Source of the DNA: Cordylochernes scorpioides
Taxonomy: Eukaryota; Arthropoda; Arachnida; Pseudoscorpiones; Chernetidae
Assembly (NCBI GenBank): GCA_030710605.1
Contig: CP092876.1
Span: 59,588,252 to 59,652,251 of the forward strand
Reading direction: 5' to 3'
DNA length: 64,000 nucleotides
The translations under genes and the position numbers were made by a program. Under the pieces are notes generated by a model. The model ran no database searches. It saw nothing but the letters and a program-made list of their open reading frames with translations, and was not told where the DNA came from. This document shows positions 42,267 through 53,781 of the stretch, in pieces; the stretch's first letter is position 1, and each line of letters begins with the position of its first letter.

Positions 42267-42722
42267 TTAACGGTTATTCAAGTTATTACATATATCCTGA
42301 TATTGTGCAGGTAAATCTATATGTCGGTTAATGCTATTTTTTGATATGGATACAACGGCCTCTATGATCAGTCTTTGGTATTTATTGGAGATGTTATTGT
42401 ATAAGGTGGTGGGTGAAGTTAAATCGAAAGAGTGGCCTGTGTCAAGAATATGGCTGTAGATGAGGGATTTGTTGTCTTTGTTATTGGCGCACCTGCCATG
42501 CTCAACCATCCTGATGGCCACGGACCTACCAGTCTCACCTATATAGGTCGCACTACAATCGTTGCATGAGACTGAGTAGACCGAGCCACCAGATGATTGA
42601 ACACTGGCAGGTCTCGCCAATCGGGTAATAGGATGTCTAAGAATGGTGGCCAGGCTTTTATTGTTTGTATAGTAGGTGTTGATGCCGTGAGGCTTAAGAA
42701 GGTGAGATATGGCAGCGGATTG
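42267..42722 (-). pseudogene. Penelope GIY-YIG endonuclease, left arm
   Basis: Reads AAISHLLKPHGINTYYTNNK, then GSVYSVSCNDCSATYIGETG (GIY-YIG core), a conserved Arg/His helix (RMVEHGRCANNKDN) and the tail NSINRHIDLPAQYQDI. No RT sequence is upstream, because the frame starts at the palindrome centre. The domain looks intact, but it lacks any RT partner. Confidence 0.88.
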
Positions 42723-42728
42723 TGATTG

Positions 42729-43185
42729 ACAATCCGCTGCCATATCTCACCTTCTTAAGCCTCACGGCATCAACACCTACTATACAAACAATAAAAGCCT
42801 GGCCACCATTCTTAGACATCCTATTACCCGATTGGCGAGACCTGCCAGTGTTCAATCATCTGGTGGCTCGGTCTACTCAGTCTCATGCAACGATTGTAGT
42901 GCAACCTATATAGGTGAGACTGGTAGGTCCGTGGCCATCAGGATGGTTGAGCATGGCAGGTGCGTCAATAACAAAGACAACAAATCCCTCATCTACAGCC
43001 ATATTCTTGACACAGGCCACTCTTTCGATTTAACTTCACCCACCACCTTATACAATAACATCTCCAATAAATACCAAAGACTGATCATAGAGGCCGTTGT
43101 ATCCATATCAAAAAATAGCATTAACCGACATATAGATTTACCTGCACAATATCAGGATATATGTAATAACTTGAATAACCGTTAA
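42729..43185 (+). pseudogene. Penelope GIY-YIG endonuclease, right arm
   Basis: Mirror copy of the left-arm frame with the same GIY-YIG core. One residue difference is visible (RCVNNKDN against RCANNKDN). It ends at the stop before the C-tract. Confidence 0.88.
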
Positions 43186-43604
43186 ACCCCCCCCCCCCCC
43201 CCAGTATAGTTCCAATATGGCCGCTGATGGCGGGTTGAACAGTCGATATCTCCTAATACTAGTCTCTCTTCATTATATAGTCACATGTTTTAGCCAATTA
43301 CAAACCTACCATTTTTTTGTCAACCGGCATTACAGGATTAGCATATTTACATAAATATATTATACAATAGCTTAGATTTGCAAATATTTTTAACTAAATT
43401 GTTTTTTAGCTGTCCTATATTATTTTTCTCATATGTAAATATATCTTAAAAAACGGAATCCTATTTAAGGCCTATTGCCATCATGTATCATTACCAGTTG
43501 AAGGGCGTGACTGCCCGAAAGCTCGTGTAGTCGATTATTAAAAATTATTTTCTCCTAACGCTTTATTCTTTAGTATTTATAATCCAAGGAGAAAGTTTCC
43601 ATGA

Positions 43605-43675
43605 TTAATAAAGTGTAAAATGTTGTTATTAAAGTGTAAAATGTTGTTATTAAAGTGTAAAATGTTGTTTTAAAA
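43605..43675. repeat. Minisatellite, right side
   Basis: Three units of the same AAAGTGTAAAATGTTGTTAT repeat as at 41760-41867. Confidence 0.8.
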
Positions 43676-43689
43676 GTGCGCAACACCTA

Positions 43690-43755
43690 TATATATTAGA
43701 TAGTAAAAAGGCATATATTGGATTGAATAAATATATGCCTTTTTACTATCTAATG
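43690..43755. repeat. Short hairpin AAAAAGGCATATATTGGAT
   Basis: TTAGATAGTAAAAAGGCATAT is mirrored by ATATGCCTTTTTACTATCTAA within 65 bp. The same motif occurs at 13450-13700 and 36960. Confidence 0.7.
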
Positions 43756-44309
43756 ATTTAAGTATGGATTGCTCTATTTTCAGAACCTATATATAAATTA
43801 TTAGAAAAGCTCGACCAATTTGAATTTATTTCCTCAAACATTCCCCCTTGTAAACTCTTGCATATTACTCAAGTAACACAATCTACTGAATATATCAAAT
43901 ATTACATTACATGGTCTGAGATACCAGTTAATACTGGTATAAAGACGGTAAGAAGAGATTATTTTATTTATAAACGATTGTACAAGCTTTTAGGCAAGCT
44001 GCCCTTCTACGAGTACAATACATATTTTATAAATTTACACAGCTGAAAATGTTTGCATAATCATAAATTAAATTTTAAATTATATATTACAAACAAAAAT
44101 TACAAAAAATACAAAACCTTTTTGACACCATGAAATATAATATTTATCTACTTTCTTTTTAACTATCTTTATACTCCTTCTCTTATACTACAATTTTCTT
44201 TAATATATTTTAGATATAATTCTACATTATTATATTGTTCAGTAATAGCTTGCTATACTGACATTATACCTTCAAATTCGATGCCAAATTATTCAAAAAC
44301 TTTCTTTAA

Positions 44310-46220
44310 ACATTAAATGCATTTTAATGACACATTCCTTACATACCAGAGAAAACAGAATCTTCCAATTTTGTCAACCGATTCAATATTGTCACAATCT
44401 GAAACTGAACTTTTATCCAATGGTCTAAAATATAGAATCAAGGGAAAAAAAACAGACACATACCCCAAAATCATTAATAGTATAGAGGCGTCCATCAAAT
44501 CACATCCGCGAACATCCGCGTTTAAGAAACCTCTCAGCCTGATCGCAAGCATCCGTTCTGACATCACATCCTTGAAAAAAAAAAAAAAACAGGAAGACAA
44601 TAGTCATCTGTAGCTCAGATAAGGATACTAAGACAGTGATTATGGAGCACACCGCCTATCAGTCGAAAATTGTAGAAATTCTGAAAGACAAATCAACCTT
44701 CATTTCCATAAAAGAGCATGACAGATCCCTTGCAAACAATTAATTAAAAAGATGTTAATAGACTAAAAAAAGCAAACCATATCATTCCTGATGACCTCAA
44801 GGTGTTCATCTCTAATCTGAGCAGTAATGATTATATACTGTATATGTCCTTCCCCAAAAATACATAAGCCCTTTATCCCTCTACCTCCAATTACCACCTC
44901 TCACTAGAAGCTCCTTCAGCTAGATTTCTAGCTGGATTTTCCCCCTTTGTTAAATGACAATAGAAATAACTTCACCATCTCCAGTACCCAAATCTTTCAT
45001 ACAGTAAATATCTGAACTCCAACCAGAACAGGACTTCATTATATGCCCATGTGATACAATATCCTTATATCTTAGCTTACACCATTCCTTTATTAAAGAC
45101 AGGAGACAGGATTTTCTAACTGCCTCAATATAGATCCAGGTACCATATACAGCATTACTGTACTAACTGAAATCTGCTTAAGTGTGAGTACATTTACCTT
45201 TGATTACATGGATTACAAACAAATCAGAAGTTCCCCAATGGGTTTCTTCCTTTCCACAGTTGTTGCTGAAATTGTAATATCTCATATTGACACCTCTGAA
45301 TTAACACAAAACACTTAACGGACATCAAGATATGGCGTCGTTATATTGATTATGTCTTTTGTATTTGCAGGAAGGATCCTGAGAGGAATTTATACTAACC
45401 CCAGTCTAAATAGTTATCATCTATATTCATCTTTTACCATCGAAGAAGATAATAAACAGGCAATATCCCCCCCTTCTCAGATATATTACTAATGCATCCC
45501 CCAATGCTTACCATACTACAGTACATTGTAAAAGACAACCTGATTACACCCATTTTAGTTCAACCAGCCCACTAACTCACAAGATCAATATAGCTAAAAC
45601 ATTGAATTAACGCATCCACGCCCATTGCTCTCTCCCTGTCTTTAAAATCACCGAAAGAGAGAGAAAAAAAAAACAACAACAATCAGCCACCTTACCGCTG
45701 CAGCATTGACTTCTATTACCAGTCATACACCCGGACCTACTCTAACCTCTACAGTCTACAGATCCACTTGTTTTATTCCCTTCTCACCACAATCAGTTAA
45801 CATAGCAAGATCTCTTTAAAGGTATGGCGTCAATGCCTACTTTAGCAACACACCTAACCTCACCAACCACTTTAGACACCCATTAACCAAAAACCAATAT
45901 ACCATCTACCCCACTTAACAAATCCTGCCTGGTCTACTCGATCTACAGAGAGTAGTGTGGAGCTACGTACATGGGTAGATCTGTAGGAGTCAGAATATCA
46001 GAACATCATGGTAATGTAAAAAACAACATAGATTCCAGGTCACTAACATTTCAACATACAGCTGCTACATATTTTAATCTAAACCCTCTAACACTCACTA
46101 TGACAGCCTACCTAACCTACACCAAAGATTGGAGTTAAAAAAATTAGTGTCCAAATAAACTACATAGCATCAATAGAAAATAGAATTTCCGGAAATTTGT
46201 GATGAAATATTTTTCCTGAT
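44310..46220 (+). pseudogene. Penelope-like RT/GIY-YIG, heavily mutated
   Basis: Recognisable pieces in order: KPLSLIASIRSDITS, the conserved VICSSDKDTKTVIMEH motif (44600-44660), a PKIHKPFIPL motif near 44855-44885, a SPMGFFLSTVVAEIVISHID motif B (45233-45290), RRYIDYVFCICRKDP (catalytic YIDD changed to YIDY, about 45335), and GIY-YIG traces ATYMGRSVGVRISEH near 45965. Stops and frameshifts are frequent. The loss of the second catalytic Asp confirms an old, dead copy. Confidence 0.78.
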
Positions 46221-46289
46221 CCCAGCCCTTCATGTATAGAATTTTATTTAGTTTTTTCTCTTTACTAATCTTTTCCAGCTTCCACAGAT

Positions 46290-46430
46290 GATTTATCAAG
46301 AAATTAGGTTGGCCAAATTTCAGAGAACAAGCTAAATCAATGTTTAGTTGATTTCTGTTCCACCAGATGGCGCTCTGCCATTTGTAAAGCACATGTACTC
46401 CTGGTCAGGATATGCCTTTTTTTACTTTTA
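46290..46430 (+). mobile_element. Half hammerhead element
   Basis: AAGAAATTAGGTTGGCCAAA ... GCTAAATCAATGTTTAGTTG ... GATGGCGCTCTGCCATTTG ... GGTCAGGATATGCC matches the right half of 38187-38443. The ribozyme core itself is absent. Confidence 0.65.
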
Positions 46431-46684
46431 AAAATTATATATTTGTTTATCAATTTTTCATATTAAGTACATACTTTGTATAATATTTGTAATATATTAT
46501 ATAAAAATGTAAAATTTATTATATGCAAAATTTTCAGCTGTGTAAATACATATATAAATTCTTGCTACTTATACTTCTTTGATGTATTCTACCTGTAGAA
46601 GGGGATGACTTGCCCCAAAACTTGTTCAACCGTTTATAAATGAAAGTAAAACTTCTCCCCGTCGTCTGATTTATCTTCTATTAG

Positions 46685-47265
46685 CGAATAAGGAAATGGC
46701 ATCGTCTTAATACAAAGGTAGGCCAATTTTTATAATTAAATTCAGCGAATGTTTGATATTATGAAATTAATTATCCTAACAGTACCCCAGGTAGGAGTTT
46801 TAGACTTATGGATAAAAGATTATTTTCGACTATGACTGGTTGAAGTTTTAAACCATTGGAATTTGTCACTTTGACAAACCAAACTTGGGTGACGAGAGTT
46901 AAAACCTCTGTAAAGGACTATTGGTAGATTTTAAAAGTTTCTAGTAAATTCCTAATAAAGTTTTGTAAGAATCACTGAAAGAATTTGAATTAATTTAAAA
47001 TTTGCAGTGATTTCTGCAACATTTGGTTGTATTAGTAGACATCATTTTGCCAAAAATAATTGGGGGAGTTTTCACGTTTTTGAATTTCATGTTTCAATTT
47101 AAAAGAAAAATTGCCTTATAAATATCTTCATTTAAAGTAGAGCATATGATCTGTGAGTCCATTTCAAACATAAACATAAAACCTATGGTTTCTGAAGTAA
47201 TAGAATATGAAGTGGATTATTTGCAATCAAGTCCTGAAATTCGCAGGTTACTGCAATGCTTCACC
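46685..47265. other. AT-rich intron, nothing identified
   Basis: No supported feature. Confidence 0.5.
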
Positions 47266-47270
47266 TGACA

Positions 47271-47530
47271 TTTTATTGTAAACATGTTAAATATTTGCTA
47301 TTTGAGAGATTTTTGACTTTTCATGATTAAAAATAGAAAGAATGTTAAATCATACAGATATTGGACCCGTTTCAATAAAGGTAGGAGAATATTGTGTTCA
47401 TTTTATTGTAAACATGTTAAATATTTGCTATTTGAGAGATTTTTGACTTTTCATGATTAAAAATAGAAAGAATGTTAAATCATACAGATATTGGACCCGT
47501 TTCAATAAAGGTAGGAGAATATTGTGTTCT
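47271..47530. repeat. Perfect 130-bp tandem duplication
   Basis: 47271-47400 and 47401-47530 agree except at the last base (TGTTCA and TGTTCT). It has no known element and looks like a recent local duplication, or possibly an assembly artefact. Confidence 0.9.
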
Positions 47531-47534
47531 TTGA

Positions 47535-48320
47535 ACGATTCTATTCATTTACATTTTATATTGTAGCAAAGTATTTATTATTTTATTAACAGATTATCAA
47601 AACTTTGATGGTTATATTTTGTTACTCTGTATATTTCTCTCATATTGTTTATCTTACATTTTATCAATTGTAATTTGTTTTTGTCTTAAATAAATTGCTG
47701 TCATCCTGAAGTTTGTCTTTCCTAATTTTCCTCGTGGCAATATAAGGGCGATTCATCAGAGTTCGTTCTGTAGTTCAATGGGCTATTTCTGAATTTTGGA
47801 TGCTTGGAACAGTTTTGATCATTCAGCGTCCTGAGCAGCTATGGCTGCCTTGGATACCGCAATTTTGAATATTTTACCAACAAGGCAATCTTTTAATTTT
47901 AAGATTCAGATTGAATGGAGACAATTTTGAAATATTCTATAAAAGCTTATAGATATCTTATATATAGAAGCGCTCAAATTATGTATAAAATATATTTTTC
48001 ATATGAAAGGTATTGGTTAAATTTTGGGTGAAACTTTAGCAATAACATTTTGATGAGGTTTGTTGGATTTCATGACGAAGATAACTTTAATCTAATTTTT
48101 CATGCCATCTAGTTCTGTAATTCATTCTAAATACCATCTATACAAATGTCGAAATGTCATTTTGCAGACATTTTAACTACCACTTTAGAATTTCTTGGCT
48201 TTGGTGAATATCATTACAATACTAATAGATCTAAGTTATCTTCAGAATTATTTTATTCTTCTTGTAACTTATTATTCTGGAAAAAACGCATATGTTCATT
48301 TCTACCTGACTGAGAGATTT
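47535..48320. other. AT-rich intron, nothing identified
   Basis: No ORF, RNA or repeat boundary is supported. Confidence 0.5.
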
Positions 48321-48325
48321 AACTA

Positions 48326-49632
48326 CAGAGGGTGTTCACACTTATAGGAAACAAGTTTTATTATAAAATATTAAAAATTAACACCATATTTGAAATTTTT
48401 CGAATGTTCTATTTGAAAGCCTTTTTGTTTATTTACAGAACGGCACCTGATTTTCCACGATAGCAGACACTTTCTGATCATGGTCACATACTCAAAAGAT
48501 CCAATTCTTCCTTTACCACTTTCCAGAGCTAATCTTACCTATTTGGACATAATTGAAATATGCAAACAAGATGATATCAACATTTATAAAAAAGGTATTT
48601 ATAATATTATTCACGACAAAAATATCAAGTTTTTATTCAAAACACCTACGGAGAAATGGACAAAAGATTATCACCCTATATCTGTGAGAACTCCTGCAAC
48701 TGTCAAAAAAGTGAAAAAATATATTACAAAAGAAAATCCTATGCCACAAAGAGATATAGCCAAATTAATAGGAACATCAGTGTCAACAATAAATAAAATA
48801 ATAAATAAAGATTTAGGCCTAAAAGCCACAAAAAACATGCGGTTCACAAATTGTTTCAGAGCCATATTCGTCAGCGACACACTATCAGCAGATATTTTTA
48901 TGAAAATTTCTTGGCTGCTGAGAGATGGAAATTTATTGTTACATATGACGAAGCATGGGTATATTTAACCGATTGCGACAGAAAAAGAGCTATATACTAT
49001 CAAAAAAGGGTGGAAAAATCTAGGCCAATTTGGTTGAAGGAATGTGCCGAAAGTTACCCCAAAGGATTTATGGTGGCATGCGGTATATCATATGAAGGAA
49101 AATTAAAAATAAGAAAAGTTGAAAGAAATGCCCAAATAAACTCGGAGTACTATCAAAACAACATTTTAGAACCTATATTTTTAAATGATATTCCCTCTAT
49201 CTATGGAAAACAGAGCAACAAAATCTGGTTTCACCATGATAACGCCACAAGTCATACCTCATCTTCAACCCAAGCTTATTTGGAAGATCAAAGGCAAAGA
49301 ACAGGAATCAACACTATTCCAAAGAACAGAACCCCTGTAAAATCTCCTGATTTAGCCCCGATGGATTTTTGCATTTTTGGATGCTTTAAATGAGCACTTG
49401 GAAAGAGACACCCTAGGGCAATTGAAGGTCTCTGGAAAGTGGCAAAGGAAGAATGGGATCTTTTGAGTATGACCATGATCAGAAAGTGTCTGCTATCGTG
49501 GAAAATCAGGTGCCGTTCTGTAAATAAACAAAAAGGCTTTCAAATAGAACATTTGAAAAATTTCAAATATGGTGTTAATTTTTAATATTTTATAATAAAA
49601 CTTGTTTCCCCTATAAGTGTGAACACCCTCTG
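48326..49632 (+). mobile_element. IS630/Tc1/mariner-superfamily transposon, DD41D type
   Basis: Long inverted ends of about 165-175 bp (CAGAGGGTGTTCACACTTAT at the left, and its complement ATAAGTGTGAACACCCTCTG at the right) are flanked by TA (48324-48325 and 49633-49634). The two ends include a subterminal match around CAGAACGGCACCTGATTTTC. One transposase gene lies between. At 1307 bp it is full length. Confidence 0.9.
48480..49393 (+). pseudogene. DD41D-like transposase, one frameshift
   Basis: The first frame (48480-48968) has two HTH units, the second reading PQRDIAKLIGTSVSTINKII. The second frame (from 48851) has the catalytic domain: IVTYDEAWVYL, IWFHHDNATSHT and KSPDLAPMDFCIFG. My count gives 41 residues between the second Asp and the Asp of PMDF, hence DD41D, a less common class related to mariner. 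The protein similarity switches frames near 48850, so one indel breaks the gene, and the frame stops early at 49393, shortly after the last catalytic residue. All three Asp residues are present. Confidence 0.82.
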
Positions 49633-49784
49633 TATTACCAACTTTCTAGTGTTAATCATCCTATTGATTTTATTCTTTTTACCATTTTCTCTAATGGTAT
49701 TTATATATCTGAAGATAGTGAATCAAATTCTAGATAGTCCTTATATATATTCTCTAAAGAATCCTTATAAAATATTAAAAAACC

Positions 49785-49875
49785 TTGCGCAATAAGTCTA
49801 TTAAAAATAATGCGAAGGAAAAGCTCGCGCTGTTTTTAATAAAGGGACTTATTGCGCAAGTTTTTTTTTTTATTT
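49785..49875. mobile_element. Small foldback CCTTGCGCAATAAG
   Basis: AAACCTTGCGCAATAAGTCT is mirrored by ACTTATTGCGCAAGTTT, with TTTTTAATA between the arms and a loop containing GCGAAGGAAAAGCTCGCGC. Relative of 20195-20270. Confidence 0.7.
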
Positions 49876-49879
49876 TAAA

Positions 49880-50335
49880 ATAGTAAAGCTCAATATTCCT
49901 ATATTTGAAAGAATCCTTAAAAAGTAAAAGCTTTCCTAAAAATTCTTTCATATATACTTGAATAATAACTTATAATAATTAATGTTGGGGTTTTTACTTA
50001 TTTAATATTTTTAAATAAGAGCCTCACCTAAAATAATGGGAAAATGTTTTAAGTGTGTATGGTGTGCGTGTTTTACCCCACAAACTTAGATTCAAGATGA
50101 GGATAACCTAAGCTTAGTATTTTAAACTGAAATCATCTGCACTCATAGTGACAGCGAGTCACTGATATGTCGGAAACTAAATTTAAAAAATGATTGATGT
50201 ATCCATATATTTCCCAAGCAAACTTACAAATGACCTTCAAAATTTATAAATGAATAATTCCCTAATGTTTATTACGAGGGCGGTGAATCCTAAATCTATG
50301 AACATGTTTGTGTTGATTGGTCAAAAAATAATATT
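49880..50335. other. AT-rich intron, nothing identified
   Basis: No supported feature. Confidence 0.5.
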
Positions 50336-50339
50336 TATA

Positions 50340-50610
50340 TATATTTTTCAAATCAGATATAGGTTTTTAACTTTTAATTAGACAATTTTAATTTATATTT
50401 AGACATTTTTCATTTTAATTTAGACATTTTCATTTTTTATTTAGACATTTTCATTTTTATTTAGACATTTTCAATTTTAATTTAGACATTTTCATTTCAA
50501 TTTAGACACATGAGCTTTTTATAGAAATTCCATATGTCTAAATTAAAATGAAAAATGTCTAAATATAAATTTAAAATGTCTAATTAAAAGTTAAAAACCT
50601 ATAAACACTA
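50340..50610. mobile_element. Foldback with (TTTAGACATTTTCATTTTTA)n arm
   Basis: The left arm has six imperfect repeats of a TTTAGACATTTTCATTTTTA unit. The right arm holds the complement (ATGTCTAAATTAAAATGAAA) and a mirrored end (GGTTTTTAACTTTTAATTAG and CTAATTAAAAGTTAAAAACC). Its architecture, minisatellite between or inside hairpin arms, resembles 35020-35735. Confidence 0.7.
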
Positions 50611-50614
50611 AGTA

Positions 50615-51450
50615 TAATTTTGCAATAATCATTGTCTTAAATATAATATTTGAATTCAATCCTTCACAATAATCTATCTATTTTTTTCTAAAGGCTGTTC
50701 CTGTTGAAAAATATAAACTTTTGTGAGAATTTCTTGTATAAACTCGTAAAATCGAAGCATCTTCTGTCATGATAAGGTGATATAACCTAAGTCAAATTGG
50801 ATCACATCTGCTGTTGTTATAACTTCATTAATTTGTATATGTGAAATTTATGCAGGAGATACTAAAATTAGGGCTTTTACCTTCTTCTTAGAATAAAAAA
50901 CCTTTTAAATAGTTATTTTTTACATTATACACACAATTCTAACAATGTTGTAATCTACGAATATTTCAGACATGAGGATATTTTCCTATATAGAAATTCA
51001 AAATATTTGTGTTCTGCGAGTAAACTATCTTTATATTATATTCTCCAGATAGATTTATAAAGTAGTTCTTTTGGAAATCATGAGAATTGGAGATACATTT
51101 ATAAAATATATTATTATGTTTGATTAATGTTTCTCAGAAACTTGAACAAGGAAACATCTCATTCTCTACTCTATATATAAAATCTGACCAAAGAGTAAAA
51201 GGAATGGTAGTTTAAAGTTATTTCTCTAACTATGCTTTGTAAAGGGCATTGGCATATCAGGGGTACAGCGATAACCATGCAACATGAAGTTTTAGATTGA
51301 AGCCAACTTGTTCCCTAGTCTATTGATGCTAGGCCAGCATTTAACCCCGACCTTGGCGAAGAGAGGATGACTGGTCTAGCCAGGCGCCTATACGACAAGA
51401 CAGAGTAAGTGACTGCTAATATCCTAACAGCAACAAAAAGAGAAAGGGCC
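50615..51450. other. AT-rich intron, nothing identified
   Basis: No gene. The stretch up to exon C has no supported repeat. Confidence 0.5.
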
Positions 51451-51455
51451 CTCAC

Positions 51456-51496
51456 TTTCAGGCGTAATTTTGTCTTTCCTCGGGCATCCAGACAAA
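51456..51496 (-). CDS. MYT1L-like: MYT1-family exon C, finger 1 second half (41 bp)
   Basis: A tiny exon with a strong acceptor (GTGTTTTCAG) and donor (A|GTGAGG). With AG from exon B it encodes SLSGCPRKDKITPE, matching family sequence SLSGCPHKDRVPPE. It supplies the fifth ligand (Cys) of finger 1. It ends in phase 1, which fits exon D only if D starts at 36707, or if a further unseen microexon intervenes. Confidence 0.88.
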
Positions 51497-51634
51497 CTGA
51501 AAACACACAAAACACCACTTTAGCTTTATATTCCACTTAGAAACACTATATATGTTTCTAGCTATACGTGATCGCAATGAAGTAGGCATTATTTATTACA
51601 CAAATAATACAATAGGTAGAGTTCAGCTGAATAT

Positions 51635-51705
51635 AGTGTTTAAAGTAGTCCCCATTGAATATAATGTACTTGGACCAACGTTTCTCTGCCATTTTCATAA
51701 TATAA
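51635..51705 (-). pseudogene. mariner transposase C-terminal relic
   Basis: The minus strand reads MKMAEKRWSKYIIFNGDYFK, close to the mariner C-terminal motif (RW.KCI...GDYFE). Only about 22 residues are recognisable. Confidence 0.6.
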
Positions 51706-51709
51706 GCTA

Positions 51710-52685
51710 AAACCCATCCTTTACATTTTATTAATCAACCAGGCACGATATTGAAATATTTGCGCCTATTACAGAGAAAACAAACAAAACAACAAACAAA
51801 TTAGAACTTAGAATTAAATATTTACAAATTTACATGTATTATTCGACAGAGTTCATAAAATTTCTATAAACAAAGTGGCTGATGTAAGAGAGTTAAATGA
51901 TATAGATCAGGGAACAGACGATGTCTCATTTCTGCAAAGTTTGGACAGTCGTAGATGAGGTGAAGAGCAGTTTGTTCAGTTTCTCCGCAGGAGCCCATTC
52001 TTTGATATCATCTTTAGATACATTTCTGTTTTCTTCAAACGGCTTTTGAAAAATAAAACTGCTAATTCCGAAGCTTCAAATTCGGGTGAAAAAAAAAACA
52101 AGTAAAATCACACAAGGGACAGAAGCGGATATGTAGTGATGGTAAGACATAAATTCAATTTTCTTCATATTGTATAAATATTTGGCAATAACATTCGATA
52201 GCTGAGGTGGAGAGTGATGTAACCTCAACCAATGTTCGATCAGGGTTTGGAAAACTGTCAAAAATTATTATTATTCAATATTGTATGAGGGTGCACTCTT
52301 AATTTTGAAATATCATTTCCCAACAGGTAAAGAAAATTTACAGAGAATCTTAGCCATCTTCAGCTCAGGAGATTCAGATGTAGTTCAGAATGCTTGTTTG
52401 CTCTCAAGATCGTAATGGTATCGCCAACTCTCATAGACTGTAGTGATGGAATTCAGGTAGCTCCGGCGATGTTTCAATGATAGACACTGAATATCTAGAC
52501 ACATAATTTTATTTTTATATTTGCTTATGTTCCAATTTTATCAATCTTGGCACCCATCTCACCCAGATACGTCTCATGCAAACAGTCGTGCAAAATGATG
52601 AATACATTACAATGGAGAATGTTTAGCCTCTCTAATAATATACCCGGGGTGGTGCGCGATCATCTTCCTTAAGAATTCCTTAACA
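51710..52685. other. Intron, nothing identified
   Basis: No supported ORF, RNA or repeat. Confidence 0.45.
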
Positions 52686-52689
52686 ATGA

Positions 52690-52860
52690 CAGCACGGGGC
52701 TCTGGCACATTTGTAAGTGCAAAGTCTAACTGCTTTTCACATGTATAGACATTTGGTGCACTTACAGTAAAAGCAGTCTCTAACTACCCACCATGATTAT
52801 GACGGCCTGTCCCACGTGTACTAGGGATAATACAATACTTATAATAATAATAATAAAACA
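52690..52860 (+). mobile_element. SINE copy, head missing
   Basis: ACGGGGCTCTGGCACATTTG, TTCACATGTATAGACATTTG, CCCACCATGATTATGACGG and ACGTGTACTAGGGATAATAC match the body of 13915-14236 in opposite orientation. It ends in a TAA-rich tail (ATAATAATAATAATAA). The tRNA head is absent. Confidence 0.8.
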
Positions 52861-52864
52861 ATGA

Positions 52865-53460
52865 CAGCTTCTATTTTGATAATAATCTCATTTTTTTACG
52901 GTAGGCGCTTCCCGTTCTTCCAGCTTTGGCGTCGAAACAAGGTTTTGTACGAACATTTAAATCAGCAGTTGGCTATGGCAAATATCTTCACAATAGGTCT
53001 GTTACAACATTCATAAGTTCTGTGGTATTATTAACAAACGAACCCACACAAAATACTGAATATTACCAATCACATTTTCCTTAGGCGAGTATAAGATTTC
53101 CTTGGAATTTTAGATGGTGGGCACAAGACACATGTGCAGATAAACTTCAATTTCTAAGCACTGCCACAGTGAACTGTACAAGGATTCGACGCAATCAAAA
53201 CTTTCTTCATTTAATAAATGGATCTTTATGCACGTAGTGAATGGAAAAGAAAAAGCGTCTTCTATGTTTCACTTTATATATTTTCTTAATGAATGCGCAA
53301 TACTTGGTAACATTTTTCATTTTTACTATCTTTGATTTTTTATTTAGATAGAACATGTCTAATGTATCACTTCCCCTAATATAGGAATAGCATGGATAAA
53401 ATTTTAAATGGCCATGACTTGAACTAATTAACTAATCTACAATAGAATAATCAGCAGAAA
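52865..53460. other. Intron, nothing identified
   Basis: No supported feature. Confidence 0.5.
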
Positions 53461-53464
53461 AGTA

Positions 53465-53664
53465 CACTCATGGACAAAACTTAAGGAAGTTGTACCTTTT
53501 AGTATGTATATCGGGACAATAACTCTGAAAGATATTACAGCGACCTTTATTGATGACACACGAGATAACCAAGTGTGAACAAAATCGCTCCTGTCTCCTT
53601 AAAAAAAATATATATATAGACGACCGGCAAAGACTTTCCACTTCCTTAAGTTTTGTCCATGATA
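53465..53664 (+). mobile_element. Tc1-type MITE copy
   Basis: CACTCATGGACAAAACTTAA at the left and CTTCCTTAAGTTTTGTCCAT at the right. The last bases of the right terminus are altered. It lies about 120 bp downstream of the exon B donor. Confidence 0.8.
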
Positions 53665-53781
53665 TTATATGATTCATTTGAATGTTATATAGAGCCTTAG
53701 TCGACTCAGATATAGTGTGAAATATTGAAATGGTTGAAAGAGTTTTCTGGATTGAAACACACAGAGTAGAGAACGGCGTAC

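Larger units (their letters stand above)
41868..43578. mobile_element. Penelope-like element as a 1.7-kb near-perfect palindrome
   Basis: The arms 41868-42723 and 42729-43578 are mirror copies separated by 5 bp (GATTG). Each holds the Penelope C-terminal GIY-YIG domain, a mononucleotide tract (21 G on the left, 16 C on the right), a 3' UTR and the terminal hairpin (CAGTTGAAGGGCGTGACTGC, CCGAAAGCTCGTG). The RT domain is missing from both arms. Only single-base changes and tract length separate the arms. Confidence 0.92.
43960..46680 (+). mobile_element. Penelope-like element, full-length but decayed
   Basis: Both ends carry the terminal hairpin in opposite orientations (GTAGAAGGGCAGCTTGCCT complement near 43985-44010, and CTGTAGAAGGGGATGACTTG CCCC at 46589-46612). 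Next to them is a mirrored segment (ATTTACACAGCTGAAAATG near 44033 and CATTTTCAGCTGTGTAAAT-like near 46530). The interior encodes RT and GIY-YIG remnants in scattered frames. A half hammerhead element (46290-46430) is inserted near the 3' end. Confidence 0.75.

Noticed and set aside
51315-51536. 73-codon minus-strand frame as a separate gene
   Set aside because: It overlaps exon C in another frame and has no domain; the exon reading with splice sites and SLSGCP is far stronger.
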